From JAFLBB01 sp040007195 (lineage in GTDB: Bacteria; Acidobacteriota; Terriglobia; Bryobacterales; Bryobacteraceae), in contig JBDTVQ010000180.1 of the NCBI GenBank assembly GCA_040007195.1, positions 1 through 12,740 of the forward strand: a stretch of 12,740 nucleotides of DNA, written 5' to 3'. How positions within the stretch are numbered: the stretch's first letter is position 1; each line of letters begins with the position of its first letter. Position numbers and translations under genes: made by a program. The notes under the pieces are model-generated. The model worked only from the letters and a program-made list of their open reading frames with translations, searched no databases and had not been told where the DNA came from. Below, in pieces: positions 1 to 7,350 of this stretch.

Positions 1-50
1 TGGCCGCGGCGAGTGCTCTTATTCTCTTTGGCGAGCGGGGTGGTGTCAAC

Positions 51-110
51 GGGCGGGGGCGATACGGGCGGGGGCGATACGGGCGGGGGCGATACGGGCG
101 GGGGCGACAT
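51..110. repeat. Four tandem copies of a 15-bp G-rich unit
   Basis: The unit GGGCGGGGGCGATAC occurs four times end to end; the first three copies are identical and the fourth ends GACAT instead of GATAC. It lies about 200 bp upstream of the Oar-like receptor gene. Each unit has runs of three and five G, so the plus strand could form a G-quadruplex (inference). No gene is seen in bases 1-309; apart from this repeat and the palindrome at 143-159 I see nothing I can name there. Confidence 0.9.
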
Positions 111-142
111 GAGGAGGGGCCGCGGGCCAATTGTAAACATCC

Positions 143-159
143 GGTAAAGGACCTTTACC
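143..159. promoter_or_regulatory. Perfect 17-bp palindrome, possible operator
   Basis: GGTAAAGG and its exact reverse complement CCTTTACC are separated by a single A. The site is about 150 bp upstream of the receptor start codon, and the half-site core CTTTAC recurs once more at 153-158 and 164-169. The compact two-fold symmetry suits a dimeric repressor or activator better than a terminator, because the one-base spacer is too short for a good RNA loop. No regulator gene is nearby, so the partner is unknown. Confidence 0.45.
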
Positions 160-309
160 CAAACTTTACTTAGGTTGTGAAACGAGAGCGCGGTAGGTCG
201 CGTTCCACTTCTTACAGCGAACGCGCACTACCTAGACACACGCATTCTGCGTGGGGGAATACCTGTCCGGGCTTGAATTCCGGCGCGTGCGGAACGGGGT
301 CTACACAAC

Positions 310-3300
310 ATGAAATGGATTACTGCGTCCACACTCTTCGTGTGCCTATGCGCACAGGCACAAGATTCGGCGACACTCGCTGGGGCGGTTCTCGACCCGA
401 GCGGGGCGGCTGTTCCAGGCGCGACGTTGCGGCTGGTCGAACTGCGCCGCAACATTCCGCGCGAGACAACGACGGATGAGATCGGCTATTACCGTTTCTC
501 GTCACTGGAGCCGGGCGACTATTCGCTGGAAGTTTCGTTGACGGGATTTGCGAAAACGGAGATCCGGCTGTTGACGCTTCGGGCGCGCGACCGGCAGAGT
601 CTGCGAATTTCACTGCAATTGAGTTCGGTGAAGCAATCGATGGACATCACGGGAAAGGAAGACATCCTGGCTTCGGATCCCTCATTCGGCGCGGTTGTGG
701 ATCAGCGCTCGATTCAAACACTGCCATTGGCGGGACGATCAATTGACACGATTTTGCTCCTGGCGCCAGGCGTGGTGAGCGCGGCCGGCGGGCGCGGCGG
801 AGGCGACATCAACTCGAACGGAATGCGTTCGAATACGAACTACTACACATTGGACGGCGTGAGTCTGAACGCCAGCATTTCGTCCAATGGAGGCGGTTTC
901 GGCGGGCCTGGAGGAGGACCTGGAATTGGCGGCTTGCCCGGAGCGGGAGCCGGCGGCGGGGCAAGCGGAGGACCGCCGACGGAACTGGTTTCGGTGGAGG
1001 CACTCCAGGAAGTGCGCGTGCAGACGTCGTCGTTCGCGCCGGAGTTTGGGCGGACGCCAGGCGCGCAGATTTCGATGAGCAGCCGCGGAGGGTCGGACAA
1101 GTTTCACGGATCGGTCTTCGAGTATTTCGGGAACGACCGGCTGAACGCAAACCAGTGGTTCGCCAATTCACTTGGGCAGCAGCGAGCGGCGCTCAGGTAC
1201 AACCAGTTCGGCGGGACGGTGGGCGGACCGGTGCGCAAGGGCAAGACGTCTTTCTTTGCGTCGTATGAAGGGCTGCGCCTGGTGGAGCCGGAAACAAACA
1301 TTGCGACGGTCCCATCGATGACGACGCGGGAACGGGCTCCGGCGGCACTGCGGCCGTATCTCAATGCGTTTCCTATTCCGAATGGCGGGGAGCTGACGAA
1401 TGGCGCCGCGCTGTTTAGTGCGGTGTATTCAAACCCCTCGAGCCGCGACTCAGCGAGCCTGCGCATCGACCACTCGCTGAATGCGCGGCATGCGCTATTT
1501 TTCCGCTACGCCTATGCGCCATCGGACGGTATGTTCCGCGGTGAGCAGACGCAGACACCGAATGTGCTGAACTCGCGGACGGTGAGACCGCACAGCTTCA
1601 CGGGGTCTCTGATTTCGCAGCTGTCACCGAACATAGTGAACGATTTGCGGGTGAACTTCACGCGGTCGGCAACGACGACCTCGGCGGCGATGGATACCTA
1701 TGGCGGGGCACAGTTATTGACGGACGCACTGCTGTTCCCGGCAGGCATAACCGCGGAAAACGGAAGCTTCTCGCTGGTGGTGACGGGCATGAGCGGGTTG
1801 TCGTATGCAGCGGGTTCCACGTCGATTCAGCGGCAATTCAATTTCGTGGATAGTGCGACGTTGACGGCGGGTCCGCACCAATACAAGATCGGCGTGGACT
1901 TTCGCACACTGACGCCGTCGTATCTGAACAAGCTGTATTCGCAGAGCGCGACATTCAATGGCCTGGTGGCGGCGAATGGATCGCAGGACACCACGACGAC
2001 CACTTCGGGTTCGCTTCTGTCCGGGACATCGACGATGGCGGTGGTGAGTGCAAGCCTGCCACGCGTGGACCCCATGACGATCAACAATTCCTTCTACATT
2101 CAGGACACCTACCGCGTATCCCGGAAGGCGACGGTCACATTTGGCGGGCGATGGGACGTGAACCCGGCACCGACGGTGCGGAACGGAGACAAGCCCTTTG
2201 CGCTGTGTGATTCGGATCTGGGCAATTGCGCGCTCACGCAGCAATTGCCGCTATACGACACGAAGTGGGGCAACGTGGCTTTGCGGTTGGGATTCGCCTC
2301 GCAGTTGACGGAGGATCCGGGCCAGGAATGGGTATTGCGGGGAGGAGTTGGAGTATTTCACGATATCGGCTATGGGGCGTCGACCAACACGTTCAACGCG
2401 GCGCCGTATGTGAGCGCGCGCAACCTGGTGCTGCCGGTTTTTCCTCTTGTGACGGTGGACAGGGCGATTCCATTACTGCCGCAACAACCGCCGTACGGGC
2501 AGATCAGCGCGGCCGAACGGGGGCTTCAATCGCCTGCCGTTTATCAATGGAACCTGACCTTCGAACGGTCGTTTGGTACGGCGCAGGTGTTGTCATTCGG
2601 CATGGCGGGCAGCCACGGCATACGGCTGCTGCGGACGGAGACGTCGCGCGCCGCGACAAATGCCTACGACCTGCTGCGGATGGCGACCAACGGCGCGGAG
2701 TCCGACTATAACTCTGCCCAGTTCCAGTTCCGCCGCCGGATGGCCCGCGGGTTTCAGATGCAGGCGGGATACACATACTCGCACTCGATGGACACGGCCT
2801 CAAGCGACAACGCATTGTCGGGCGGATTCCGGTCGTTGTTCGGAAGCCAGCGGGGCAACTCAGATTTCGATGTGCGCCACTCGTTCAGTTACACCGCTTC
2901 GTATAACCTTCCGGCACCGGGGCGCGGCTTCCTGAAGCCTGTTTTCTCGAACTGGTGGGCCGACGGAGTGGTGACGGCGCGATCGGGGCTGCCCTTCGAC
3001 GTACAGGGAATTTCGGCGCAACCGGAGACGCTGGATACCGCGGAAACGGAGGCACTGACGTCTCGCGGATTTTTCGCGCAAGTCAGGCCGGACTATACGG
3101 GACAGCCAGTGTGGATCGAAGATGTGAACGCACCCGGAGGGAGGCGGCTGAATCCCAACGCGTTTGTGATGCCGACAGATTTCCGGCAAGGAACGCTGGG
3201 GCGCAACTCTCTGCGGGGATTTCCGATGTCGCAGGTGGATCTATCGGTGCGGCGCATGATCCGGCTCAGCGAGGGCGTTTCGCTTTCGATGAACATGCAG

Positions 3301-3483
3301 GCGTTCAACCTGCTCAACTCCGGCAACTTTGCCAACCCGTCGCCGCTCGAGGGAGCGAGTCTGGCGAGCCCGAACTTTGGGGTAGTGACCCGGATCGTGA
3401 CGGACGGCGCGGGCGGCGGCAGTGCATTTTTCCGGCGGGGCGGGCCCAGGTCGGTGCAGTTTTCCTTGCGGTTGAGCTTCTAA
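310..3483 (+). CDS. Oar-like TonB-dependent receptor with carboxypeptidase-regulatory domain
   Basis: This is a predicted outer-membrane protein of 1057 residues. A signal peptide covers about residues 1-18 (cleavage after AQA). A carboxypeptidase-regulatory-like beta-sandwich spans about 22-105 (GAVLDPSGAAVPGA, then a GYYRFSSLEPGDYSLEV stretch). A TonB plug-like domain covers about 115-260 (TLPLAGRSIDTILLLAPGV; YYTLDGVS), and the rest is a long barrel ending in Phe, the usual outer-membrane insertion signal. The plug holds a glycine-rich insertion at about 192-222. Related proteins of Acidobacteriota and Myxococcus (Oar) are thought to take up large substrates such as oligosaccharides or peptides; no substrate can be named here. 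The start is the ATG just before the signal peptide; only a weak G-rich ribosome site is seen at 291-299. The small outer-membrane gene 13 bp downstream is probably in the same operon. Confidence 0.9.
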   Translation: MKWITASTLFVCLCAQAQDSATLAGAVLDPSGAAVPGATLRLVELRRNIPRETTTDEIGYYRFSSLEPGDYSLEVSLTGFAKTEIRLLTLRARDRQSLRISLQLSSVKQSMDITGKEDILASDPSFGAVVDQRSIQTLPLAGRSIDTILLLAPGVVSAAGGRGGGDINSNGMRSNTNYYTLDGVSLNASISSNGGGFGGPGGGPGIGGLPGAGAGGGASGGPPTELVSVEALQEVRVQTSSFAPEFGRTPGAQISMSSRGGSDKFHGSVFEYFGNDRLNANQWFANSLGQQRAALRYNQFGGTVGGPVRKGKTSFFASYEGLRLVEPETNIATVPSMTTRERAPAALRPYLNAFPIPNGGELTNGAALFSAVYSNPSSRDSASLRIDHSLNARHALFFRYAYAPSDGMFRGEQTQTPNVLNSRTVRPHSFTGSLISQLSPNIVNDLRVNFTRSATTTSAAMDTYGGAQLLTDALLFPAGITAENGSFSLVVTGMSGLSYAAGSTSIQRQFNFVDSATLTAGPHQYKIGVDFRTLTPSYLNKLYSQSATFNGLVAANGSQDTTTTTSGSLLSGTSTMAVVSASLPRVDPMTINNSFYIQDTYRVSRKATVTFGGRWDVNPAPTVRNGDKPFALCDSDLGNCALTQQLPLYDTKWGNVALRLGFASQLTEDPGQEWVLRGGVGVFHDIGYGASTNTFNAAPYVSARNLVLPVFPLVTVDRAIPLLPQQPPYGQISAAERGLQSPAVYQWNLTFERSFGTAQVLSFGMAGSHGIRLLRTETSRAATNAYDLLRMATNGAESDYNSAQFQFRRRMARGFQMQAGYTYSHSMDTASSDNALSGGFRSLFGSQRGNSDFDVRHSFSYTASYNLPAPGRGFLKPVFSNWWADGVVTARSGLPFDVQGISAQPETLDTAETEALTSRGFFAQVRPDYTGQPVWIEDVNAPGGRRLNPNAFVMPTDFRQGTLGRNSLRGFPMSQVDLSVRRMIRLSEGVSLSMNMQAFNLLNSGNFANPSPLEGASLASPNFGVVTRIVTDGAGGGSAFFRRGGPRSVQFSLRLSF

Positions 3484-3496
3484 CGGAAGAGACATC

Positions 3497-4237
3497 ATGA
3501 GACGGACTATTTTCATATCGATCACTCTTTTTGTGTTCGCGGGCGGCATGTTCGCTCAGCAGGAGGAAGAAAGTAAGACGGCGTTCGTACGGCGATTTTC
3601 GATTGGCGGGAGATTGAGTTTCCCCGTTCTGCGCCAGGTGAGCAGCGGCGAGACCCAGCAGAGCCTCACGACGGGACCCACGGAGATAACGGCGACATCG
3701 GAAGGCAAGTCGGTGATTGCGGGCGGCGGCGTGGCGTTGCAGTTCGCCGTGCGCGACCGGTATGCAGTAAGCGTGGACCTGATGCGGCGCAAGGTGGGTT
3801 ACCACTTGACGACGGTCACTTTTGTGGGCACCGACAATACGGCGACTGTCGCCGATGAGCGTAAGGGAACGACGTTGAGCGAACAGACGCGGGCCAGTTC
3901 ATGGGAGTTGCCGATTCTGGTGCGGCGCTACAGCATTGGGCGGTTCGAAGAGGGGCCGCGGTGGTTCGTGGAGGGCGGTCCGTCGATCCGGAGGACGGGC
4001 GGCGTTTCCACGTTCACGCAGGTGAACGACGATTGCTGCCTGCAGATCCCGGCCAAACTTTCGAGCCGATATACGCCGGGAATCACGATTGGAATGGGTG
4101 GGCAACTAGCCGACGACTACGGCGTGAAAATCGTTCCGGAGATTCGTTATACGCGCTGGCTGGGCCGGCCGTTCGATTCGGCGCCGGCACGTTCTCAGGT
4201 GAACCAGTTGGAGGTTCTGATTGGCGTGACCTTTTAA
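3497..4237 (+). CDS. Small outer-membrane beta-barrel protein, hypothetical
   Basis: The 246-residue product has a clear signal peptide (about 1-20, ending GGMFA before QQEEE). The mature part is a series of alternating polar and hydrophobic stretches, such as VALQFAVRDRYAVSVDLMRR and the C-terminal LEVLIGVTF. The terminal Phe and strand pattern fit an outer-membrane beta-barrel of the small porin-like/OmpA-barrel kind, with about eight strands expected for this length. A GGAAGAG ribosome site at 3485-3491 supports the ATG. The 13-bp gap to the upstream receptor suggests co-transcription and perhaps an accessory role at the same membrane. I do not recognise a named family; an adjacent Cys pair (DDCC) about 70 residues from the end is the one distinctive residue feature. 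Confidence 0.75.
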   Translation: MRRTIFISITLFVFAGGMFAQQEEESKTAFVRRFSIGGRLSFPVLRQVSSGETQQSLTTGPTEITATSEGKSVIAGGGVALQFAVRDRYAVSVDLMRRKVGYHLTTVTFVGTDNTATVADERKGTTLSEQTRASSWELPILVRRYSIGRFEEGPRWFVEGGPSIRRTGGVSTFTQVNDDCCLQIPAKLSSRYTPGITIGMGGQLADDYGVKIVPEIRYTRWLGRPFDSAPARSQVNQLEVLIGVTF

Positions 4238-4240
4238 GGA

Positions 4241-4257
4241 TTTTTTTTTGGGGGGGG
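4241..4257. repeat. T9-G8 homopolymer junction after the barrel gene
   Basis: Nine T are followed directly by eight G, three bases after the stop codon of the small barrel gene, in a 74-bp gap between convergent genes. The T run could help transcription end on the plus strand, but no stem precedes it, so I do not call a terminator. Both runs are prone to slippage and to sequencing error, and neither lies in a coding region. Confidence 0.8.
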
Positions 4258-4311
4258 CGGACGCTAAAGGAAGCGGCAGCCTCCCGGAGTTCGACCGCCG
4301 GTCTTCGTCCC

Positions 4312-6147
4312 CTACTCGGCCAGCCGAGCCGCTGCAATTTGGGCGATATCGAGCAGCTTTGGCGCGTTGGCAATGCCACCGGTTGCCAGGGCGTCGCGGA
4401 ACATCGTATTGCAGAACGGGCAGGCGGCCGCCACAGTCTGTGCTCCCGTGGCCGAGAGTTGCTCGGCTCGTTCGACGCTGACGCGCTTGCCGGTTTCCTC
4501 ACCCAGGAACGCCAGGCCGCCTCCGGCACCGCAGCAGAAGCTTCGTTCCCTGCTCCGTTCGGCTTCCACCAACTCGCCCGCGAGGCTCGCCACTTCGCGC
4601 GGCGCGTCGTAGATGCCTTGATAGCGGCCGAGGTAACAGGGATCGTGAAAGACGACTTTCTCCGAAGCCGCGGCACCGGGCAGTTTTGCGGCATGCCGGG
4701 CGAGGAACTCGCTGTGATGTTCCACGGGCGGGGCAACGCCCACTTCACGCCAGTCCTCGTTCATCGTCCGGACGCAATGGGGGCAGATGGACAGGATCTT
4801 CTTCACGCCGGCCTGTTCCATGGCGCTGAGGTTCTGCTGGGCGAGTTCGCCGAAAAGGAGATCGTTTCCCAGGCGGCGCGCCGAATCGCCGGTACAGCGT
4901 TCCTTCTTCAGAACGCCAAAGCTCGTGCCGACGTGCCGCATAACTTTGACGAGCGACTCCACGATCTGCCGCCCTTGCGGATCGTACGACCCCATGCAGC
5001 CGAGCCACAACAGGTACTCTTGCGAGCCATCGAAAACGGGCAGGCCTGCTTTGGCAATGAACTGATCGCGCTGGCTCGAGGGCAGCCCGAGCGGGTTTCC
5101 GTTGCGCTCGAGGTTCAGAAATAACTTCGTGCCGTAATCGTCTTCCCACTTGCCGGTATTGACGGCGCCGCGCCGCAGCCCGACGATGATCGGGAGGTGT
5201 TCAATGCCCACCGGGCACTGATATTCGCACGCCCCGCACGTTGTGCATTGGAAGACCGCCTCCTGGCTCAAGTGCGCACCCAGCAACGGCGCCTCGGACC
5301 GGGCTCCGTTCTCGTTCAGGTAGCCGCGCAGCCCGAGCACGATCTCTTTCGGGTTGAGGAGCTTTCCTGTGTTCGCCGCCGGGCAATGCTCGGTGCAGCG
5401 CCCGCATTCGACGCACGAGTATGCCTGGAGGGCGGCAAGCTGGGTGACGTCCTTGCCGGTGTCGAGGCCAAAATCATCGTCATCGGCTAACGGCGGAATC
5501 TTGCTGAACCCGCCGCGGGAGAGAAATACGGTGAGCGGACTCAAGACCAGGTGCAGGTGCTTGGTATGCGGAATCAGCGGCAAGAACACGGCGAGCGACA
5601 GGGTGTGCGCCCACCATACGGCGTGTTCGTCGCCCCAACCCGCGTATTCCATGAGATAGGTGACCATCACCGCCAGAATCAGCGCCGCAACGAGGCCGCT
5701 CTCCCACTTCACTTCGCCCAACCATTTCGGCTGGACCACAAACCGCCGTAGGGCGAGGCCCGTGATCGACACGCTGACGGCCACGGCGAACGCCGCTGCA
5801 AGGCCAAAGTAGGCCGCACCGAACCAACCGTCCCGGTCCAGAAATCCGAGTCCAAGACCGCGCGCCACGTGATTCAACGTAACCAGCCCGAACGCGCAGA
5901 ACCCCCAGAAGACGAATGCGTGCGCCAACCCTGGCAACGGCCGCTCCCGGATCACCTTCCCCTGGAGCGCCACCTCCCAGATGAACTCCCAAACCCTGCG
6001 GCCCAGCGGGGCGAGGCGGAAATCGGCATCTTTCTTCGAATCCCATATCGTTTGCACCACCCCCTGCATGCGCCAGAAAAATCCGCCAATGCTAGCCGCG
6101 CCGACGGCCCCTAGGGCAGCGATTTCCCCCAACTGGAGTCTTTCCAT
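4312..6147 (-). CDS. Membrane Fe-S oxidoreductase, ETF:menaquinone oxidoreductase (EMO)-like
   Basis: The 611-residue protein fuses three parts. Residues 1-215 are membrane helices of NarI-like type with candidate heme-b ligands His76, His92, His181 and His197. Residues 245-311 hold two [4Fe-4S] motifs, CVECGRCTEHCP (Cys245/248/251/255) and CTTCGACEYQCP (Cys301/304/307/311). Residues 380-611 hold two CCG (HdrD/GlpC-type) domains. The first is degenerate: Cys384, then CTG (Cys418) instead of CC, then Cys455/Cys458. The second is complete: Cys504, Cys538-Cys539, Cys576/Cys579, and so can bind a non-cubane cluster. This layout matches the EMO family, which passes electrons from electron-transfer flavoprotein to menaquinone during beta-oxidation. 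No etfAB genes are in the window, so the partner is inferred; another HdrD-like quinone reductase is possible. The start has no clear ribosome site. Confidence 0.85.
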   Translation of the reverse strand: MERLQLGEIAALGAVGAASIGGFFWRMQGVVQTIWDSKKDADFRLAPLGRRVWEFIWEVALQGKVIRERPLPGLAHAFVFWGFCAFGLVTLNHVARGLGLGFLDRDGWFGAAYFGLAAAFAVAVSVSITGLALRRFVVQPKWLGEVKWESGLVAALILAVMVTYLMEYAGWGDEHAVWWAHTLSLAVFLPLIPHTKHLHLVLSPLTVFLSRGGFSKIPPLADDDDFGLDTGKDVTQLAALQAYSCVECGRCTEHCPAANTGKLLNPKEIVLGLRGYLNENGARSEAPLLGAHLSQEAVFQCTTCGACEYQCPVGIEHLPIIVGLRRGAVNTGKWEDDYGTKLFLNLERNGNPLGLPSSQRDQFIAKAGLPVFDGSQEYLLWLGCMGSYDPQGRQIVESLVKVMRHVGTSFGVLKKERCTGDSARRLGNDLLFGELAQQNLSAMEQAGVKKILSICPHCVRTMNEDWREVGVAPPVEHHSEFLARHAAKLPGAAASEKVVFHDPCYLGRYQGIYDAPREVASLAGELVEAERSRERSFCCGAGGGLAFLGEETGKRVSVERAEQLSATGAQTVAAACPFCNTMFRDALATGGIANAPKLLDIAQIAAARLAE

Positions 6148-6194
6148 CGACTTGAGACTATCACGAGGATTACCTTAGGTCCCCCGGTAATAAG

Positions 6195-6202
6195 AAATTG
6201 GT
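6195..6202 (+). repeat. Left copy of 8-bp target site duplication
   Basis: AAATTGGT directly abuts the left terminal repeat, and the identical octamer abuts the right terminal repeat at 10114-10121 in the same orientation. Eight base pairs is the duplication length established for IS1595-family elements. The match is perfect, which suggests a fairly recent insertion. Confidence 0.85.
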
Positions 6203-6228
6203 CGCAATTATCCCTTTGACAAACCCAC
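6203..6228 (+). repeat. Left terminal inverted repeat
   Basis: The repeat starts CGCAATTAT and ends with TTGACAAACCCAC at 6216-6228. Read inward, it matches the right end at 21 of 26 positions; mismatches are one base at position 5 and a block of four at positions 10-13. Weaker similarity continues inward: CATTGAATCC at 6239-6248 matches CAATGAATAC at the right end with two differences. The left end thus resembles a decayed copy of the transposase promoter region. Confidence 0.85.
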
Positions 6229-6313
6229 TGCCAAATTTCATTGAATCCAAACGAGATTCCGTTGTCGTCCAAAACGGGCGTGCGGTGGACCGCTTTCGCC
6301 CCAGAACACATAC

Positions 6314-6345
6314 TGGTACTATCGTCTTGACCCCAAAGAGAGGAG
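6314..6345 (+). promoter_or_regulatory. Possible extended -10 and ribosome site of the Bro-N gene
   Basis: TGGTACTAT at 6314-6322 has the TGn extension and four of six consensus -10 bases, but no convincing -35 is seen 16-18 bp upstream. AGAGAGGAG ending at 6345 is a strong ribosome site, six bases before ATG 6352, and it fixes that start. No E. coli-type LexA box (CTGT-N8-ACAG) is visible, although the DinD-like domain would make one interesting. Confidence 0.4.
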
Positions 6346-6351
6346 CCAAGC

Positions 6352-7335
6352 ATGGCCCAAAAGCCTGTCGATTTGTCGAAAATCCTTCCCAAAGATACGC
6401 CCTTCGAAGAGATCAAGCGGCGAGCAGCCCCCGACATGGGGCCACTCGGGAAAGATGACGGCGATCCAGCCGAGCCCGGCGAGTCCCAGATGGTTCTGTT
6501 TGAGGGAATCACAATCAGGAAAGTCTTCCACGAAAACGAATGGCATTTCGCCGTGGTTGACGTCGTTGCCGCGCTCACCGGAAGTGAGCGCCCCAGTAAG
6601 TATTGGAGCGATCTCAAGACACAACTGATTAAGAATGAGGGGTTTACCGAGTTGTCCGATAAAATCGGACAACTGAAAATGCAGTCTTCGGATGGCAAGT
6701 TCTACCTCACGGACGCGGTGACAGTTGAAACGGTCCTTCGAATAATTCAGTCGATACCGAGCCGTAAAGCGGAGCCGTTCAAGCGGTGGCTCTCAAAGGT
6801 TGGCTATGAGCGCATCCAAGAGATTCACGACCCCGAAATCGCGGTCAAGCGCGCCATCCTCATGTGGCAAGCGCAGGGACGCACAAACGACTGGATTGAG
6901 GCTAGGCTTCGCTGTATTGTCGTCCGTCGTGAATTGACCGATCAGTGGAAAGCTGGAGGGATCACCGGAAGCGAATACGGTCGGCTGACGGACATCATTT
7001 CAAAACACACCTTTGACCTCGACACGGCCCAACATAAGAGCCTGAAGGGATTGGCCCCGAAGCACAACCTCCGCGATCATATGACCGACCTTGAGTTGGT
7101 CTTCACTATGCTTGGCGAAAAATCCACCGCCGCGATTGCTCAGGCGTCTCAATCTCAGGGTTTCGATAGAAATGCCAAGGCTGCGCGCGATGGTGGTCGC
7201 GTCGCAGGCGATGCGAGGAGAAATTTGGAGCGCCAGTTGGACAGCAGCGTCGTCTCCAGATCAAATTTTCTAGCAGACACCCGCAAGAAAGATCCTGAAC
7301 GCCTAACCCAAACTGGGAAAGCTCCCAAGGAGTAG
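6352..7335 (+). CDS. Bro-N domain / DinD-like protein (transposon passenger)
   Basis: The 327-residue protein has a Bro-N domain at about 48-155 (FHENEWHFAVVDVVAALTGS; YWSDLKTQLIKNEGF; DGKFYLTDAVTVETVLRII; SRKAEPFKRWLSKVGYERI). A C-terminal DinD-like region spans about 185-310 (LTDQWKAGGITGSEYGRLTD; KGLAPKHNLRDHMTDLELVF; GGRVAGDARRNLE; VVSRSNFL). Bro-N is a DNA-binding fold found in phage antirepressors and baculovirus Bro proteins; DinD of E. coli is an SOS-induced protein that inhibits RecA filaments. A RecA-related or antirepressor role is therefore possible but unproven. The first 46 residues are a charged extension; many relatives begin near Met47, but the strong ribosome site supports 6352. 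It converges on the PIN gene with a 15-bp gap and reads opposite to all the other genes of the element. Confidence 0.88.
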   Translation: MAQKPVDLSKILPKDTPFEEIKRRAAPDMGPLGKDDGDPAEPGESQMVLFEGITIRKVFHENEWHFAVVDVVAALTGSERPSKYWSDLKTQLIKNEGFTELSDKIGQLKMQSSDGKFYLTDAVTVETVLRIIQSIPSRKAEPFKRWLSKVGYERIQEIHDPEIAVKRAILMWQAQGRTNDWIEARLRCIVVRRELTDQWKAGGITGSEYGRLTDIISKHTFDLDTAQHKSLKGLAPKHNLRDHMTDLELVFTMLGEKSTAAIAQASQSQGFDRNAKAARDGGRVAGDARRNLERQLDSSVVSRSNFLADTRKKDPERLTQTGKAPKE

Positions 7336-7350
7336 TTGCCAGCAATTGCA

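Noticed and set aside
51..110. CRISPR-like array
   Set aside because: The 15-bp units are directly tandem with no spacers, and no cas genes are present.
177..479. Open frame overlapping the receptor start
   Set aside because: It runs into the receptor coding region in another frame, has no signal or domain, and the receptor's signal peptide fixes the real start at 310.
1714..2244. Minus-strand open frame inside the receptor gene
   Set aside because: It is antisense to conserved receptor sequence and has an Arg/His-rich composition typical of shadow frames.
3901..5124. Long plus-strand open frame of 407 codons
   Set aside because: It overlaps the small barrel gene and lies antisense to the well-supported Fe-S oxidoreductase, whose Cys motifs show which strand is coding. 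It is a high-G+C shadow frame.
6183..6189. CCCGGTA present at both edges of the element (also 10141-10147) as a target duplication
   Set aside because: It is only seven bases, would leave ends of unequal length, and the AAATTGGT pair directly abuts the aligned terminal repeats with the correct eight-base length.
6169..6191. ATTACC/GGTAAT inverted repeat upstream of the Fe-S oxidoreductase
   Set aside because: A six-base arm with an 11-base loop is weak and has no T run or promoter relation; chance is likely.
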